A stretch of 45,634 nucleotides of DNA from Lachnospiraceae bacterium (GCA_003507655.1 DNUZ01000034.1:1-45634); one strand, 5' to 3'; shown: positions 8,963 through 19,330, counted from the first letter of the stretch. A program made the numbers and translations. Notes: a model not told the origin generated them from the sequence alone.

Positions 8963-10000
8963 CTAATCCTGTTTTGTGTCTGTGGTCTCTTTTGCTTTGA
9001 AATGATTATCAAATTTGACCTGTTTCCAGACTTTTTTATCGATATCAAATTTAAAATCGCTGGTATATTCATCGCATACCTTCTGATAAAGTTCCTGCTG
9101 ACGCTGTCCGATGATCTCGTCTTTCTTCTCATCCGTTGCTTTCTGGTCGAACTCGCTGTCTAAACGGATCACATAATATCCCTTGTCTGTCTCAACCACA
9201 CCGGACATTTCATTTGCTTTCAGCTTGTCTGCTGCTTTTAAGACTTTTTTATCCAGACTGCTGTTCTCATCTTTTGCGGAACCGTAGGAGTCCTGTGCAA
9301 CGGTCAGTCCTGCTTCTTCTGCCTTGGACTCTAATTCTTCCGGTTTTACTGCTGCTAATGCCTGTGCTTTCTGGCGCAGTACTTTTTTCTCTGCATCACT
9401 GTATGCTTTCTGTTTTCCGTCCTCTGTAGTGGTTCCCTCGGTAGAAACGAAAACATAACTAAAGGTACGCTGCGCTGCTTCCTCGTCACTGACATTGGCA
9501 TTGACATCTTCTTCTATTTTTGCCTGCATTCTCTGCTGGATCGTCACAAGACGCAGATACTCTTCTACATCTTCTTCTGTGGCACTCATTTCCGTAACGG
9601 CATCTTTCGAGTTGTCGGAGATAAATTTCTTTGCCGCTTTTTCTATTTTCTTTTTATCCTCTTTGGTGATCTTCACACCATAGTCATCGGCATGCGCCGC
9701 TAATGCATAATAAGTCTTTAAGGAATCCATGACCTGACTCTTTACTTCCGCCTCCATGGTCTTTCCTTCGCCCGACATATCCTGTGACCAGTAATCATCT
9801 CCGAAATAAGAGCCATAAATACTGTCATAGGTATACTGGGTATACCGTGCCGTAAAATTCGCAACCCCCAGTCTGACTTCTCCGTCTTTCATTTTTACAA
9901 CAACTGCATCCTCATCTATCGACTTAGAAGCACATCCGGCTAACATAGATGCTCCCATCACTGCCGCAAGTGCCAATGCCGCAACTTTCTTTATTTTCAT
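8963..10000 (-). CDS. PrsA-like lipoprotein, putative peptidyl-prolyl isomerase/foldase
   Basis: The start is the ATG of MKIKKVAALALAAVMGASM, which follows AGGAGG by 9 nt; an upstream in-frame extension into mfd is rejected. The 345-residue product has a lipoprotein signal with lipobox MLAGC (lipidated Cys23), an acidic and Lys-rich SurA/PrsA-like N-terminal chaperone region (about 40-190), and a parvulin-like region (about 190-290) ending in TDKGYYVIRLDSE. It would assist folding of secreted proteins outside the membrane. The parvulin part is short, so activity is uncertain. It lies 13 nt after mfd and is probably co-transcribed with it. Confidence 0.82.
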   Translation of the reverse strand: MKIKKVAALALAAVMGASMLAGCASKSIDEDAVVVKMKDGEVRLGVANFTARYTQYTYDSIYGSYFGDDYWSQDMSGEGKTMEAEVKSQVMDSLKTYYALAAHADDYGVKITKEDKKKIEKAAKKFISDNSKDAVTEMSATEEDVEEYLRLVTIQQRMQAKIEEDVNANVSDEEAAQRTFSYVFVSTEGTTTEDGKQKAYSDAEKKVLRQKAQALAAVKPEELESKAEEAGLTVAQDSYGSAKDENSSLDKKVLKAADKLKANEMSGVVETDKGYYVIRLDSEFDQKATDEKKDEIIGQRQQELYQKVCDEYTSDFKFDIDKKVWKQVKFDNHFKAKETTDTKQD

Positions 10001-10013
10001 CTGTCTGTTCCTC

Positions 10014-13000
10014 CTAGTTTTCCTGTCTGCTTGTTTCATTATAGTGTAATACCAGCATTTTTTCAATATCCGTAAGGATCTTCTCGATCGCCTCTGTTAC
10101 GGATAACTTCTCCTGTCTGGAATTTTTCTTAAAGTGGTAGGTAAAATACGGCCCCTTCTGATCCGGTGTAAAATCCAGTGCATAATCATACAGGGCAATA
10201 AAATCCGGGATCTTGACCGGGTCTATTGCTGCATGTTCTAAGAACACAAAGCGGATATTTTCGCCTTTTTGCGTTACTTCTTTTAAAAAGCATGAATGTG
10301 CCTTGGCTTTGACTTTTGCGATCCAGAGCAGATTTTCGACGGATTTTGGCGGATCTCCAAACCGGTCGATCAGCTCTTCTAACATCTCTTCGCTCTCTTC
10401 TTCATTTTCAATTCCCGCAATCCGCTTATAGATATCCAGCTTTTGGAATTCATTCGGGATATAAGCAGGCGGAATATACGCATCAATATCTACATCCAGT
10501 GCCGTGTCAAAGTTTTCCTCTTTCTGCTCTCCCTTTAAATGCCGGACTGCTTCATTTAACATCTTGCAGTAAAGGTCATATCCGACTGCTTCCATATGAC
10601 CGTGCTGCTCTGCACCTAACAGATTTCCGGCACCACGAATCTCCAAATCACGCATAGCAATTTTGAAGCCACTGCCTAAGTCCGTAAATTCCTTGATGGC
10701 TGCCAGACGTTTTTCTGCTATCTCCTTTAGCATCTTATCCCGCTTATAAAGCAGGAATGCGTATGCCGTACGGTTTGATCTTCCGACTCTTCCGCGAAGC
10801 TGATAGAGCTGGGAAAGTCCCAGATTATCCGCATCATGGATAATCATTGTATTGACATTGGAGATATCCAGTCCGGTCTCAATAATGGTAGTCGATACCA
10901 GTACGTCGATTTCACCATTAATAAAACTGTACATGATGTTCTCTAATTCCCGCTCTTTCATCTGCCCATGAGCAAAGGCAACGGATGCCTCCGGAACCAG
11001 TGAGGCAATTTTTGCCGCAACATCTTCAATCTGATTTACCCGGTTAAAGACATAATACACCTGACCGTCTCTTGACATTTCCCGGACGATCGCCTCTCTG
11101 ACTAATTCTTCGTTATACTCCATAACATAAGTCTGGATTGGCATTCTGTCCATCGGAGGTTCTTCTAAGACGCTCATATCACGGATTCCGATCAGACTCA
11201 TGTGCAGGGTTCTTGGGATCGGTGTCGCAGTTAATGTCAGTACGTCCACGTTTTCTTTCATTTTTTTGATCTTTTCTTTATGGGTAACGCCAAAACGCTG
11301 TTCCTCATCGATGATCAGAAGTCCTAAATCTTTAAACGCAACATCTTTTGAAAGGACACGGTGCGTTCCTATGACAATATCGACCATTCCTTTTTTCAGA
11401 TCCTCGATGGTCTTTTTCTGCTGCGCACTCGTCCGGAATCTGCAGAGCAGATCCACCCGTACCGGAAAATCTTTCATTCTTGACGCAAATGTATTGTAGT
11501 GCTGTTGTGCCAATATCGTTGTCGGAACTAAATATACCACCTGTTTTCCTTCCTGCACGGCTTTGAATGCCGCACGGATGGCAACTTCCGTCTTTCCATA
11601 GCCGACATCTCCGCAGATCAGACGGTCCATGATCTTCTTGCTCTCCATGTCCTGCTTGGTAGCTTCAATGGCAAGCTCCTGATCTTCCGTCTCCTCAAAC
11701 GGGAACATTTCCTCAAATTCCCGTTGCCATACGGTATCTTCGCCATATACATAACCTTCCCGGTTCTGACGTTTTGCGTAAAGTTCAACTAAATCCTGTG
11801 CAATATCCGCGACTGCCTTATGCACCTTTGACTTTGTCTTAGACCACTCCTGTGTTCCTAATTTATTCAGCTTTGGTTTTTTGGCATCCGCACCGGCATA
11901 TTTCTGGATCAGCTCTAACTGGGTTGCAAGGATATAGAGATTTCCGCCTTTGGCATATTCGATCTTAATGTAGTCTTTTACGACTTTATCTACTTCTACT
12001 TTTTCAATTCCGCGGTAGATACCAAGTCCGTGATTTTCATGGACCACATAGTCGCCGACATGCAGATCGGAAAAGCTCTGTATCTGCTCTCCTTCATAGA
12101 CTCTGCGTTTTTTCTTCTTTTTCTTTTCCCTGCCAAAAATATCACTTTCCGAAATGACGACGCACTGCAGATCCGGGTACTCATAGCCCTTTTTGATTTT
12201 TCCATAGGCAACCATGACCTCGCCCGGTTTTACTTCATGCTCCTCGTCCTGTGTATAAAATGCACTGATCCCTTCTTCTGTGATATCCTGTGCCAGACGA
12301 TTCGCTCTGGTTCTTGAACCGGATAGGAGAATGACACGATAGTGGTTCTTTTTATATCGTTTCAGATCCTTAATTAACAGTTCAAAACTGTTGTTATACG
12401 GATTGACGGTCTTCATCTGAATCGAAAAATATTCTTTGGTCGGAAGTGCCTTCTCTTTCATTTCAAGTGCCGCCAGACCGATGACCTTATGTGCCATCAG
12501 TCTTGCTGCAATTTCTTCATAGGAATAGAGAGAATCCATCTGTCCCGGTAAAATATAGCCTTTTTCCAGACGCTGCTTCATGCTCTCCTGAAACTCTTTT
12601 TCTATGACTCTTCCCTTTTCTATTGCCCGGACTGGTTCATCTAAAAATACCAGTGCATCCTCCTTAGAAAAATAATCCAGAAGCGAAACCGTTTCTTCTT
12701 CAAAATAGGTCAAATACGCATCCATACCCTCGACACTTCCGAACTGCTCAATACTCTCCTTTGCAGTTGACGCTAACAGGCGCACACGGTGTGCTTCTTC
12801 GGTTTTCATTTCTTTTTGATAGAATTCACTTAGTTTTTTAGCATCTGCATCAATTTTCTTTAAACCTTTTTCTAAGGTAGCCTCTTCAAAGATGATCTCT
12901 GCTGCCGGATAAATTTTAACTGTTTCAAGATTCTCTAGGGAACGCTGGCTCTCCGCTGAAAAGCTGCGGATCGAATCGATCTCATCGCCCCACAATTCAA

Positions 13001-13571
13001 TACGATATGGATTTTCCTCTGTCAGTGGATAAATATCTATGATACCGCCCCGGACTGCAAACTGTCCGCCTGCCTCTGCCTGATAATTTTTCTCATAGCC
13101 CATGGCTACTAACTGCTTCGTAAACTCCGTCAGAATCAGCTCATCTCCCGGTGCGAGCCTTAAGATAAATTGTGTTAATTTTTCAAGAGGCATCAGGCGG
13201 TTCATCAAACCATCAAATGTCGTAACTAAAGTCATCTGCTCTTCTTCTAACAACACCTTCATGGCATTCATCCGCTCTTTGGTCAGCTGATTTCCCCGTA
13301 AGTCTGACTGGTAAAATAAAATATCTTTCGCCGGATAGTACACGGTATTGTCATCAAAAAAACGACAGTCCTCATACAATTCTCTGGCTTTTTGTTCGCT
13401 AAAAGTAGCAATGATTTTCTTTCCAAAACCATTGCCAACTCCGTATACCATATGTGCTTTTCCTGCGTCAACGCAACCGGAAATCTGAATGATTCCCTTT
13501 TCTTTCTTTAGGAATTCCCGGATTTTTTCATAATCCGCCCAGCCATGTAAGACTTCTTCGATTGCCTTCAT
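10014..13571 (-). CDS. mfd: Transcription-repair coupling factor
   Basis: Mfd displaces stalled RNA polymerase from DNA lesions and recruits UvrA. The 1185-residue protein shows UvrB-like N-terminal domains (NPYRIELWGDEIDSIRSF), the RNA-polymerase-interaction domain (GDYVVHENHGLGIYRGIE), a RecG-like helicase with Walker A GDVGYGKTEVAIRAAF and the DEEQ box (LLIIDEEQRFGVTHKE), TATPIPRTLHMSL, the VGRSNRTAYAFLLY segment and a C-terminal TRCF domain. It starts 1 nt after the pth stop codon, continuing the glmU-pth-mfd order known from Bacillus. A lysine run (EKKKKKKRR) sits in a linker. Confidence 0.98.
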   Translation of the reverse strand: MKAIEEVLHGWADYEKIREFLKKEKGIIQISGCVDAGKAHMVYGVGNGFGKKIIATFSEQKARELYEDCRFFDDNTVYYPAKDILFYQSDLRGNQLTKERMNAMKVLLEEEQMTLVTTFDGLMNRLMPLEKLTQFILRLAPGDELILTEFTKQLVAMGYEKNYQAEAGGQFAVRGGIIDIYPLTEENPYRIELWGDEIDSIRSFSAESQRSLENLETVKIYPAAEIIFEEATLEKGLKKIDADAKKLSEFYQKEMKTEEAHRVRLLASTAKESIEQFGSVEGMDAYLTYFEEETVSLLDYFSKEDALVFLDEPVRAIEKGRVIEKEFQESMKQRLEKGYILPGQMDSLYSYEEIAARLMAHKVIGLAALEMKEKALPTKEYFSIQMKTVNPYNNSFELLIKDLKRYKKNHYRVILLSGSRTRANRLAQDITEEGISAFYTQDEEHEVKPGEVMVAYGKIKKGYEYPDLQCVVISESDIFGREKKKKKKRRVYEGEQIQSFSDLHVGDYVVHENHGLGIYRGIEKVEVDKVVKDYIKIEYAKGGNLYILATQLELIQKYAGADAKKPKLNKLGTQEWSKTKSKVHKAVADIAQDLVELYAKRQNREGYVYGEDTVWQREFEEMFPFEETEDQELAIEATKQDMESKKIMDRLICGDVGYGKTEVAIRAAFKAVQEGKQVVYLVPTTILAQQHYNTFASRMKDFPVRVDLLCRFRTSAQQKKTIEDLKKGMVDIVIGTHRVLSKDVAFKDLGLLIIDEEQRFGVTHKEKIKKMKENVDVLTLTATPIPRTLHMSLIGIRDMSVLEEPPMDRMPIQTYVMEYNEELVREAIVREMSRDGQVYYVFNRVNQIEDVAAKIASLVPEASVAFAHGQMKERELENIMYSFINGEIDVLVSTTIIETGLDISNVNTMIIHDADNLGLSQLYQLRGRVGRSNRTAYAFLLYKRDKMLKEIAEKRLAAIKEFTDLGSGFKIAMRDLEIRGAGNLLGAEQHGHMEAVGYDLYCKMLNEAVRHLKGEQKEENFDTALDVDIDAYIPPAYIPNEFQKLDIYKRIAGIENEEESEEMLEELIDRFGDPPKSVENLLWIAKVKAKAHSCFLKEVTQKGENIRFVFLEHAAIDPVKIPDFIALYDYALDFTPDQKGPYFTYHFKKNSRQEKLSVTEAIEKILTDIEKMLVLHYNETSRQEN

Positions 13572-13572
13572 T

Positions 13573-14148
13573 TTAATCTGTTACCTTCTTATTATATTCA
13601 TTCATTGCCTTTGCCACTTCGCCGTTTACCATATAGCAGACAGCTTCAGCCGCTCTTTCCATGGCACCTTCTAAATGTTCCCGCTCCTCTTTTGTAAATC
13701 GTCCTAATACAAAGTCTGCTAAATCCCAGTCCTTTGGCTTTTCACCAACTCCCACTTTGATTCGCATAAATCTCTGCGTATTTAAACACTTAATAATGCT
13801 CTTCACACCATTATGGCCGCCTGCACTTCCGCTCTCACGAATACGCAGATTTCCCGGTGAAAAACTGATATCATCATAGATGACAATCAATTCACTTTCC
13901 GGGTCCAATTTATAATAGTTCACCAGTTCCACAAGGCTCTCACCACTTAAATTCATATAGGTCTGCGGTTTTGCGAGTATGACCTTCTGACCGTTTATAA
14001 CTCCTTTTCCAAGTAGAGCTTTGTGTTTTTTTTCATTGATACTGATATGATACTTCTCTGCTAAAGCATCAATGACATCAAATCCTACATTATGTCTTGT
14101 ATGGTCGTATTGTCTTGTAGGATTCCCTAAACCTGCAATTAAGTACAT
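13573..14148 (-). CDS. pth: Peptidyl-tRNA hydrolase
   Basis: Pth releases tRNA from prematurely dropped peptidyl-tRNAs. The 191-residue protein carries the family motifs GLGNP with Asn9, TRHNVGF with catalytic His19, KPQTYMNLSG, the YDD acidic pair, and GSAGGHNGVKSI. Length is normal. It lies 17 nt after the glmU-like gene and 1 nt before mfd, so it is almost surely in one operon with both. Confidence 0.97.
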   Translation of the reverse strand: MYLIAGLGNPTRQYDHTRHNVGFDVIDALAEKYHISINEKKHKALLGKGVINGQKVILAKPQTYMNLSGESLVELVNYYKLDPESELIVIYDDISFSPGNLRIRESGSAGGHNGVKSIIKCLNTQRFMRIKVGVGEKPKDWDLADFVLGRFTKEEREHLEGAMERAAEAVCYMVNGEVAKAMNEYNKKVTD

Positions 14149-14165
14149 TTCGTGTATTTCTCCTG

Positions 14166-14912
14166 TTAAGAATGTGTCTTCTTTCTCTCATCAATAATTT
14201 TTGCCGCTTCTGCAAGCTGCTGCTGATCATTGACTCCTGTAATGTCCTCTGCATTTTCCAATGCAAATGCATCTGCCTTTAAGCCTTTATTTTTAATAAT
14301 GGTCAGTGTATCCGGCAGATAATATTCTCCCTGTGCATTATCCGTGGTCAGTAAATCCAATGCCTGTCGCAGCTCTTTTGTATCAAAGATGTACATACCC
14401 GAATTAATCTCATGGGATGCCAGTTCCGCCTCATTTGCATCTTTATGCTCTACACTCTTAATAAAGTTCCCATTTTCATCACGGATAATTCGTCCATATC
14501 CGGTCGGGTCATCCACCATTGCGGATAATACCGTTACAGTATTTCCTTTTTCTCTGTGATATTCCTTTAATCTCTTTAATGTGCCTGCCGTAATCAGCGG
14601 AGTATCGCCAAACAAGATTAAGGTTTCTCCCTCTCCGGTCAGAAAATCACCCGCACATTTTACAGCGTGACCTGTTCCAAGCTGCTCTGTCTGCAATACA
14701 TACTGAACATCCTGATGAGAAATCTCTGCCTCCACCACTTCATGTTTATAACCGACTACCAGACAGATATCCTTAGCACCTGCACCTTTTGCCGCATCAA
14801 TCACATAGTCTACCAGACATTGTCCGTCTATACGGTGTACCACTTTTGGAAGTTCTGATTTCATTCGGGTTCCTTTTCCTGCTGCCAGTATAATGGCTTT
14901 CAACTGTTCCAT
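14166..14912 (-). CDS. GlmU-like UDP-GlcNAc pyrophosphorylase, uridylyltransferase domain only
   Basis: The 248-residue protein matches the N-terminal half of GlmU: AAGKGTRMKSELPKVVH (11-27), QTEQLGTGHAVKCA, FGDTPLI, GYGRIIRD, EINSGMYIF and AQGEYYLPDT. It should make UDP-GlcNAc from GlcNAc-1-phosphate and UTP. The left-handed beta-helix acetyltransferase half of bifunctional GlmU (about 456 residues) is absent, and the next gene, pth, starts 17 nt later, so this is not a visible frameshift. Glucosamine-1-phosphate acetylation must be supplied elsewhere. Its place before pth and mfd supports the glmU orthology. Confidence 0.88.
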   Translation of the reverse strand: MEQLKAIILAAGKGTRMKSELPKVVHRIDGQCLVDYVIDAAKGAGAKDICLVVGYKHEVVEAEISHQDVQYVLQTEQLGTGHAVKCAGDFLTGEGETLILFGDTPLITAGTLKRLKEYHREKGNTVTVLSAMVDDPTGYGRIIRDENGNFIKSVEHKDANEAELASHEINSGMYIFDTKELRQALDLLTTDNAQGEYYLPDTLTIIKNKGLKADAFALENAEDITGVNDQQQLAEAAKIIDERKKTHS

Positions 14913-15120
14913 AATATCCTCCGCGTTTTAATTTGCTTTTCCCATTATATTACAATACTTCATATTTTACAAAAACTTTTTGTATATTTTGTGGCGAAAA
15001 TGTAACCTTTCCCATTTTTATTTCACTACTTTTTTAAATCACAGACAGGACAGTCCCGACTTGCGAAACTGCCCTGCTGATAGGTTCATTTTATGAATAC
15101 TTATCTATGTACAGAATTAT

Positions 15121-16242
15121 TTAGAACACATATCTCTCGTTATGCTCTACAACCACCTTCACACCATTGTCACCGCAATAGTATGTGTTTGCATTAAGTG
15201 TTCCTCTGCTCTCTACAATACAATTCTCTATATGTGTATTGTCTCCGATATAAACATCATTTAAGATGATCGAATTCTTGATCACACAATTCTTTCCGAC
15301 AAAGACATTCTTAAACAATACAGAATTCTCTACCTTGCTGTTTAAGATACATCCACTCGATACCAGACTGTTCTTTACAACGGAACCGGTATTATATTTT
15401 GCCGGCGGCAGATCATCGATCTTAGAATAAATCTTTGGTTCACTGCGGAACATATAGTTACGCACATCTTCTTTTAAGAAATCCATATTGGTCTTGTAAT
15501 AAGATTCTACAGTTGCGATGTTGCTCCAGTAACCGGTCATTTTATATCCATAGATACGTTTCAGATTCTTATAGCGGATCAGGATATCCGTAACGAAGTC
15601 CCAACGTGCTTCTTCTGCACACTTTTCTAACATCTCGATCAATGCTCTTCTGCGGATGACATAAATGCCGGTAGATACGGTATTAGAACGTGCTACCATC
15701 GGTTTTTCTTCAAACTCTACAATCCTTGAATCCTCATTCATCCGAACGATTCCGAAACGGCACACATCATCTTCTTCCGGTCCCATATCCCTGCATACTA
15801 CCGTGATGTCGGCTTTCTTGCTGATGTGGTAATCTAAGACTTCATTGTAGTCCATCTTGTAGACACAGTCACCACTGGTAATGATCACATATGGTTCATG
15901 GCATCTCTTTAAGAAATCAATGTTTCGGTAAATCGCATCTGCCGTTCCACGATACCACCAGCTGTTATCGGATGTAACCGTTGGTGTAAAGACATAGAGT
16001 CCTCCCTGTTTTCTTCCGAAATCCCACCATTTTGAAGAACTTAAATGTTCGTTCAGAGAGCGGGCATTATACTGTGTCAGCACTGCAACTTTCTGAATAT
16101 GTGAATTTGACATATTGCTCAGTGCAAAATCTATACAACGGAAACTTCCTCCGACCGGCATTGCCGCGATCGCTCTCTTATTTGAAAGCTCTCTCATCCG
16201 GTTATTGTTTCCGCCTGCTAAAATTAACCCTAATGCTTTCAT
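15121..16242 (-). CDS. glgD: Glucose-1-phosphate adenylyltransferase subunit GlgD
   Basis: This is the partner subunit of ADP-glucose pyrophosphorylase for glycogen synthesis. The 373-residue protein keeps the nucleotidyltransferase fold and a C-terminal left-handed beta-helix (repeats from about 280), but the glycine-rich loop is [16 protein letters not shown] and the active-site segment reads [10 protein letters not shown] rather than [10 protein letters not shown]. Known GlgD proteins are weakly active or regulatory and stimulate GlgC. Its ATG overlaps the glgC stop codon by 4 nt (ATGA), giving translational coupling. Confidence 0.93.
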   Translation of the reverse strand: MKALGLILAGGNNNRMRELSNKRAIAAMPVGGSFRCIDFALSNMSNSHIQKVAVLTQYNARSLNEHLSSSKWWDFGRKQGGLYVFTPTVTSDNSWWYRGTADAIYRNIDFLKRCHEPYVIITSGDCVYKMDYNEVLDYHISKKADITVVCRDMGPEEDDVCRFGIVRMNEDSRIVEFEEKPMVARSNTVSTGIYVIRRRALIEMLEKCAEEARWDFVTDILIRYKNLKRIYGYKMTGYWSNIATVESYYKTNMDFLKEDVRNYMFRSEPKIYSKIDDLPPAKYNTGSVVKNSLVSSGCILNSKVENSVLFKNVFVGKNCVIKNSIILNDVYIGDNTHIENCIVESRGTLNANTYYCGDNGVKVVVEHNERYVF

Positions 16243-17513
16243 TGTATCTCACCTGCCTTAATGATGTATTCGCCTGCCTTCAACTCTCCTTCTGTATAAT
16301 CGGAAAGTTCTGTTACACCGGAAATTGCCGTATTCTTACCAATCTTTACTCCTTCCGGTATATAGGAATTCTCTCCTACCGTAACAAGTCCGAATGCATA
16401 AATACTCTCATTTAATTTGCTCGGTGCTTCTTCGCCTTCACCTAAAACCACACGGTCTGCAATCTCGGTATTCTCTGCCACGATGGATTTATCGATAATG
16501 ACATTCTCGCCGATCGTGGTATTTGCCATAATAATGGAATCACGGACAACACTGCCTTTGCCGATCCGTACATTTGCTCCGATCACGGAACTATGTACTT
16601 CTCCGTAAATCTCGCTGCCTTCCCCGATGATACTCTTTTCCACTACGGCATCTTCTGATAAATACTGTGGTTCAAAAATCTCACTCTTGGTATAGATTCT
16701 CCAGTATTCCTCGTAGAGATTGAATTCCGGGATCAGATCGATCAGTTCCATATTGGCTTCCCAATAAGAGCCTAAGGTTCCAACATCTTTCCAGTATCCG
16801 TTGTATTCATAAGCAAACAGTCTCTGCTGCTTGCTGTGGCAATACGGAATTACATGCTTTCCGAAGTCACAGTTGCTCTGATCCTTCATAGAGATCAGGG
16901 CTTCCTTTAAAACTTTCCATGTGAAGATGTAAATTCCCATGGATGCCAGATTACTTCTCGGCTTCTCCGGTTTTTCCTCAAATTCCGTAATACGTCTTTC
17001 TTCATCTGTAATAACGATTCCAAAACGGCTTGCCTCTTCGATCGGTACCGGCATTGCTGCAATGGTTACATCCGCATTATTTTCCTTATGGAAATCCAAC
17101 ATAACCTCATAATCCATCTTATAAATATGGTCACCGGATAAGATCAGGACATATTCCGGATCATAGGTATCAATGTAATTCATATTCTGGTAAATGGCAT
17201 TCGCTGTTCCTGTATACCATTCACTGTTATTGCTCTTTTCATATGGAGGAAGTACGGTTACTCCACCATTGTTCCGGTCTAAATCCCACGGAATACCTAT
17301 TCCTATGTGAGTATTCAGCCGCAACGGCTGATACTGTGTCAGAACTCCGACTGTATCAATCCCTGAGTTGATACAGTTACTTAACGGAAAATCTATAATA
17401 CGATACTTTCCTCCGAAAGTTACCGCCGGTTTTGCCACTTTGGCTGTCAGAACGCCTAATCTGCTTCCCTGACCTCCCGCTAACAGCATCGCAATCATTT
17501 CTTTCTTTGCCAT
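16239..17513 (-). CDS. glgC: Glucose-1-phosphate adenylyltransferase catalytic subunit
   Basis: GlgC makes ADP-glucose from glucose-1-phosphate and ATP, the committed step of glycogen synthesis. The ATG giving [20 protein letters not shown] is chosen because a GGGG ribosome site lies 8 nt upstream; a GTG 9 nt earlier is too close to it. The 424-residue protein has the catalytic loop [41 protein letters not shown] and a beta-helix C-terminus. It is first in the glgC-glgD operon and has a strong predicted promoter. Confidence 0.96.
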   Translation of the reverse strand: MAKKEMIAMLLAGGQGSRLGVLTAKVAKPAVTFGGKYRIIDFPLSNCINSGIDTVGVLTQYQPLRLNTHIGIGIPWDLDRNNGGVTVLPPYEKSNNSEWYTGTANAIYQNMNYIDTYDPEYVLILSGDHIYKMDYEVMLDFHKENNADVTIAAMPVPIEEASRFGIVITDEERRITEFEEKPEKPRSNLASMGIYIFTWKVLKEALISMKDQSNCDFGKHVIPYCHSKQQRLFAYEYNGYWKDVGTLGSYWEANMELIDLIPEFNLYEEYWRIYTKSEIFEPQYLSEDAVVEKSIIGEGSEIYGEVHSSVIGANVRIGKGSVVRDSIIMANTTIGENVIIDKSIVAENTEIADRVVLGEGEEAPSKLNESIYAFGLVTVGENSYIPEGVKIGKNTAISGVTELSDYTEGELKAGEYIIKAGEIQ

Positions 17514-17552
17514 TCTCATCACCCCTTTTAACCTTGCTTTTATTTCTTAATA

Positions 17553-17582
17553 ATTATACCATACCCCGTCTCGGCATTTCAA
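17553..17582 (-). promoter_or_regulatory. glgCD promoter
   Basis: On the minus strand TTGAAA (17577-17582) and TATAAT (17553-17558) are 18 nt apart, with an extended -10 TG (TGGTATAAT). Confidence 0.7.
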
Positions 17583-17698
17583 CAGCTTTCACAATTCTTC
17601 TGATAATTTGTGTGTATTTTTGTAAAATTTAGTATAATGTGGATTTATTTTATAACTTTTTATGATTTCCTGATATTTTTGAACTTCGCTCAAATTCG

Positions 17699-17727
17699 TT
17701 TGCAATTTTGAAAGATAGGGTTATAAT
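17699..17727 (+). promoter_or_regulatory. murC promoter
   Basis: TTTGCA (17699-17704) and TATAAT (17722-17727) are 17 nt apart, about 50 bp before the murC start codon. Confidence 0.65.
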
Positions 17728-17778
17728 ATATTAGATAAATATGCACTAAGATTTCTAGATAGAATGGACAGGTAAAAA

Positions 17779-19158
17779 ATGTATCAGATTAATTTTAAAA
17801 AACCAATTCATATTCACTTTATCGGCATTGGCGGTATCAGTATGAGCGGTCTTGCCGAGATTTTACTTGAAGAACATTTTACGATCTCCGGTTCCGACTC
17901 GCAGAAGTCACCTTTAACCGAAAAACTTACGAATGCCGGAGCGAAGATTTTTTACGGACAACGCGCTTCTAATATTGAAGAAGGTACGGATTTAGTCGTC
18001 TATACGGCAGCGATCCACGAAGATAACCCGGAACTTGCCGCCGCGAAGGCTGCAGGCATTCCGACACTGACCAGAGCTGAGCTGTTAGGACAGATCATGG
18101 ATAATTATTCGGATTCTGTTGCGATCGCAGGTACGCACGGAAAGACCACTACGACTTCTATGGTCTCCCAGATTTTTTTAGATGCCCGAATGGACCCGAC
18201 CATTTCCGTTGGCGGTATCTTAGATGCGATCGGCGGCAACATCCGCGTTGGAAAATCCAACCTGTTTGTAACGGAGGCATGTGAATACACAAACAGCTTT
18301 TTGAATTTCCGCCCAAAATACTGTCTGATATTAAATATAGAAGAAGACCATTTAGACTTTTTTAAGGATATCCACGATATCCGTCATTCTTTCCGTCTGT
18401 TTGCGGAAAATACGGCTCCTGACGGTGTGATCGTTCTAAATGGTGCCATCGAACAGCATGACGCTATTACAGAGGGGCTTTCCGCGAAAGTCGTTACCTA
18501 TGGTCTGTCTGCTGACAATGATTTCTATGCTTCCGATATTTCTTATAATGAAAAGGGATGCGCAAGTTTTCTTGCTCACGAGGGAGATACAACGATCGGA
18601 CAGATCACACTTTCCATTCCGGGAGAACACAATGTACAGAATGCCCTTGCGGCGATTGCTCTTTGCACACAGATGAAGATTCCGGTTGCTTCTATTATAA
18701 GTGGCCTGTCTGCTTTCCATGGAACCAAACGCCGTTTTGAAAAAAAAGGTACGGTCGGCGGCATTACGATCATCGACGATTACGCCCATCATCCGACGGA
18801 GATCCGCGCAACCTTAGAGGCTGCAAAAAATTATCCTCATGAACGTATCGTCTGTGTTTTCCAGCCACATACCTACACGCGCACCAAAGCATTTTTAGAA
18901 GATTTTGCCGATGCCCTGTCTTTAGCGGATATCGTTGTGCTTGCAGATATTTATGCTGCAAGAGAAACCGATACCTTAGGGATCAGCTCCGGTGATATCC
19001 AGAAGAGACTTCAGGATGCCGGAACAACGGCTTATTATTTCCACTCCTTTGATGAGATTGAACAATTTTTATTAAAAAAATGTATGAACGGAGACCTGTT
19101 GATAACTATGGGTGCCGGAGACATTGTAAACGTGGGTGAACATCTGCTTGGACAGTAG
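17779..19158 (+). CDS. murC: UDP-N-acetylmuramate--L-alanine ligase
   Basis: MurC adds L-alanine to UDP-MurNAc with ATP hydrolysis, in the cytoplasm. The 459-residue protein has the Rossmann motif GIGGISMSGLAEIL (16-29), the ATP-binding GTHGKTTTTSM (118-128), the EACEY and NIEEDHLDFF segments and the C-terminal DDYAHHPTEI and FQPHTYTRT motifs. Length is normal. It diverges from glgCD and is followed at once by its own terminator. Confidence 0.98.
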   Translation: MYQINFKKPIHIHFIGIGGISMSGLAEILLEEHFTISGSDSQKSPLTEKLTNAGAKIFYGQRASNIEEGTDLVVYTAAIHEDNPELAAAKAAGIPTLTRAELLGQIMDNYSDSVAIAGTHGKTTTTSMVSQIFLDARMDPTISVGGILDAIGGNIRVGKSNLFVTEACEYTNSFLNFRPKYCLILNIEEDHLDFFKDIHDIRHSFRLFAENTAPDGVIVLNGAIEQHDAITEGLSAKVVTYGLSADNDFYASDISYNEKGCASFLAHEGDTTIGQITLSIPGEHNVQNALAAIALCTQMKIPVASIISGLSAFHGTKRRFEKKGTVGGITIIDDYAHHPTEIRATLEAAKNYPHERIVCVFQPHTYTRTKAFLEDFADALSLADIVVLADIYAARETDTLGISSGDIQKRLQDAGTTAYYFHSFDEIEQFLLKKCMNGDLLITMGAGDIVNVGEHLLGQ

Positions 19159-19330
19159 TTATCCACATTGTCCACATGGAGTAGCGAATAATTTTCCGCT
19201 TTTCCATGTGGATTTTTTTTATTTACATAATATTTTTTGCGAGTTACGGTTTGTCCCGATTTTTGGGGAAAACTATTTTTTTGTGAGTTAACCATAACGG
19301 TTTTGCACAAAATTATCCACATTATCCACA
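19159..19330 (+). promoter_or_regulatory. Cluster of DnaA boxes upstream of dnaD-like operon
   Basis: Three perfect TTATCCACA boxes are present (19159-19167, 19313-19321, 19322-19330; the last two directly adjacent), plus TTGTCCACA at 19168-19176 abutting the first. Between them lies an AT-rich stretch and the murC terminator. The paired arrangement at 19313-19330 lies about 70 bp before the TATAAT of the next operon, which encodes primosome-type proteins. DnaA binding is predicted from the consensus only; a role in transcription or as a titration site is inference. Confidence 0.6.
19171..19220 (+). terminator. murC terminator
   Basis: TCCACATGGA (19171-19180) pairs perfectly with TCCATGTGGA (19203-19212), followed by eight T residues. 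One DnaA-box-like sequence overlaps its left arm. Confidence 0.85.

Noticed and set aside
12100..12135. A/G-rich run in mfd as a slippage site
   Set aside because: It encodes a lysine linker of mixed AAA/AAG codons and the frame continues normally.
15040..15085. Terminator after glgD
   Set aside because: CAGGGCAGT/ACTGTCCTG can pair on the minus strand with one mismatch, but no T-run follows directly.
19159..19330. Replication origin
   Set aside because: DnaA boxes are few, dnaA/dnaN/recF are absent and part of the cluster overlaps the murC terminator; a regulatory or titration site is the safer reading.
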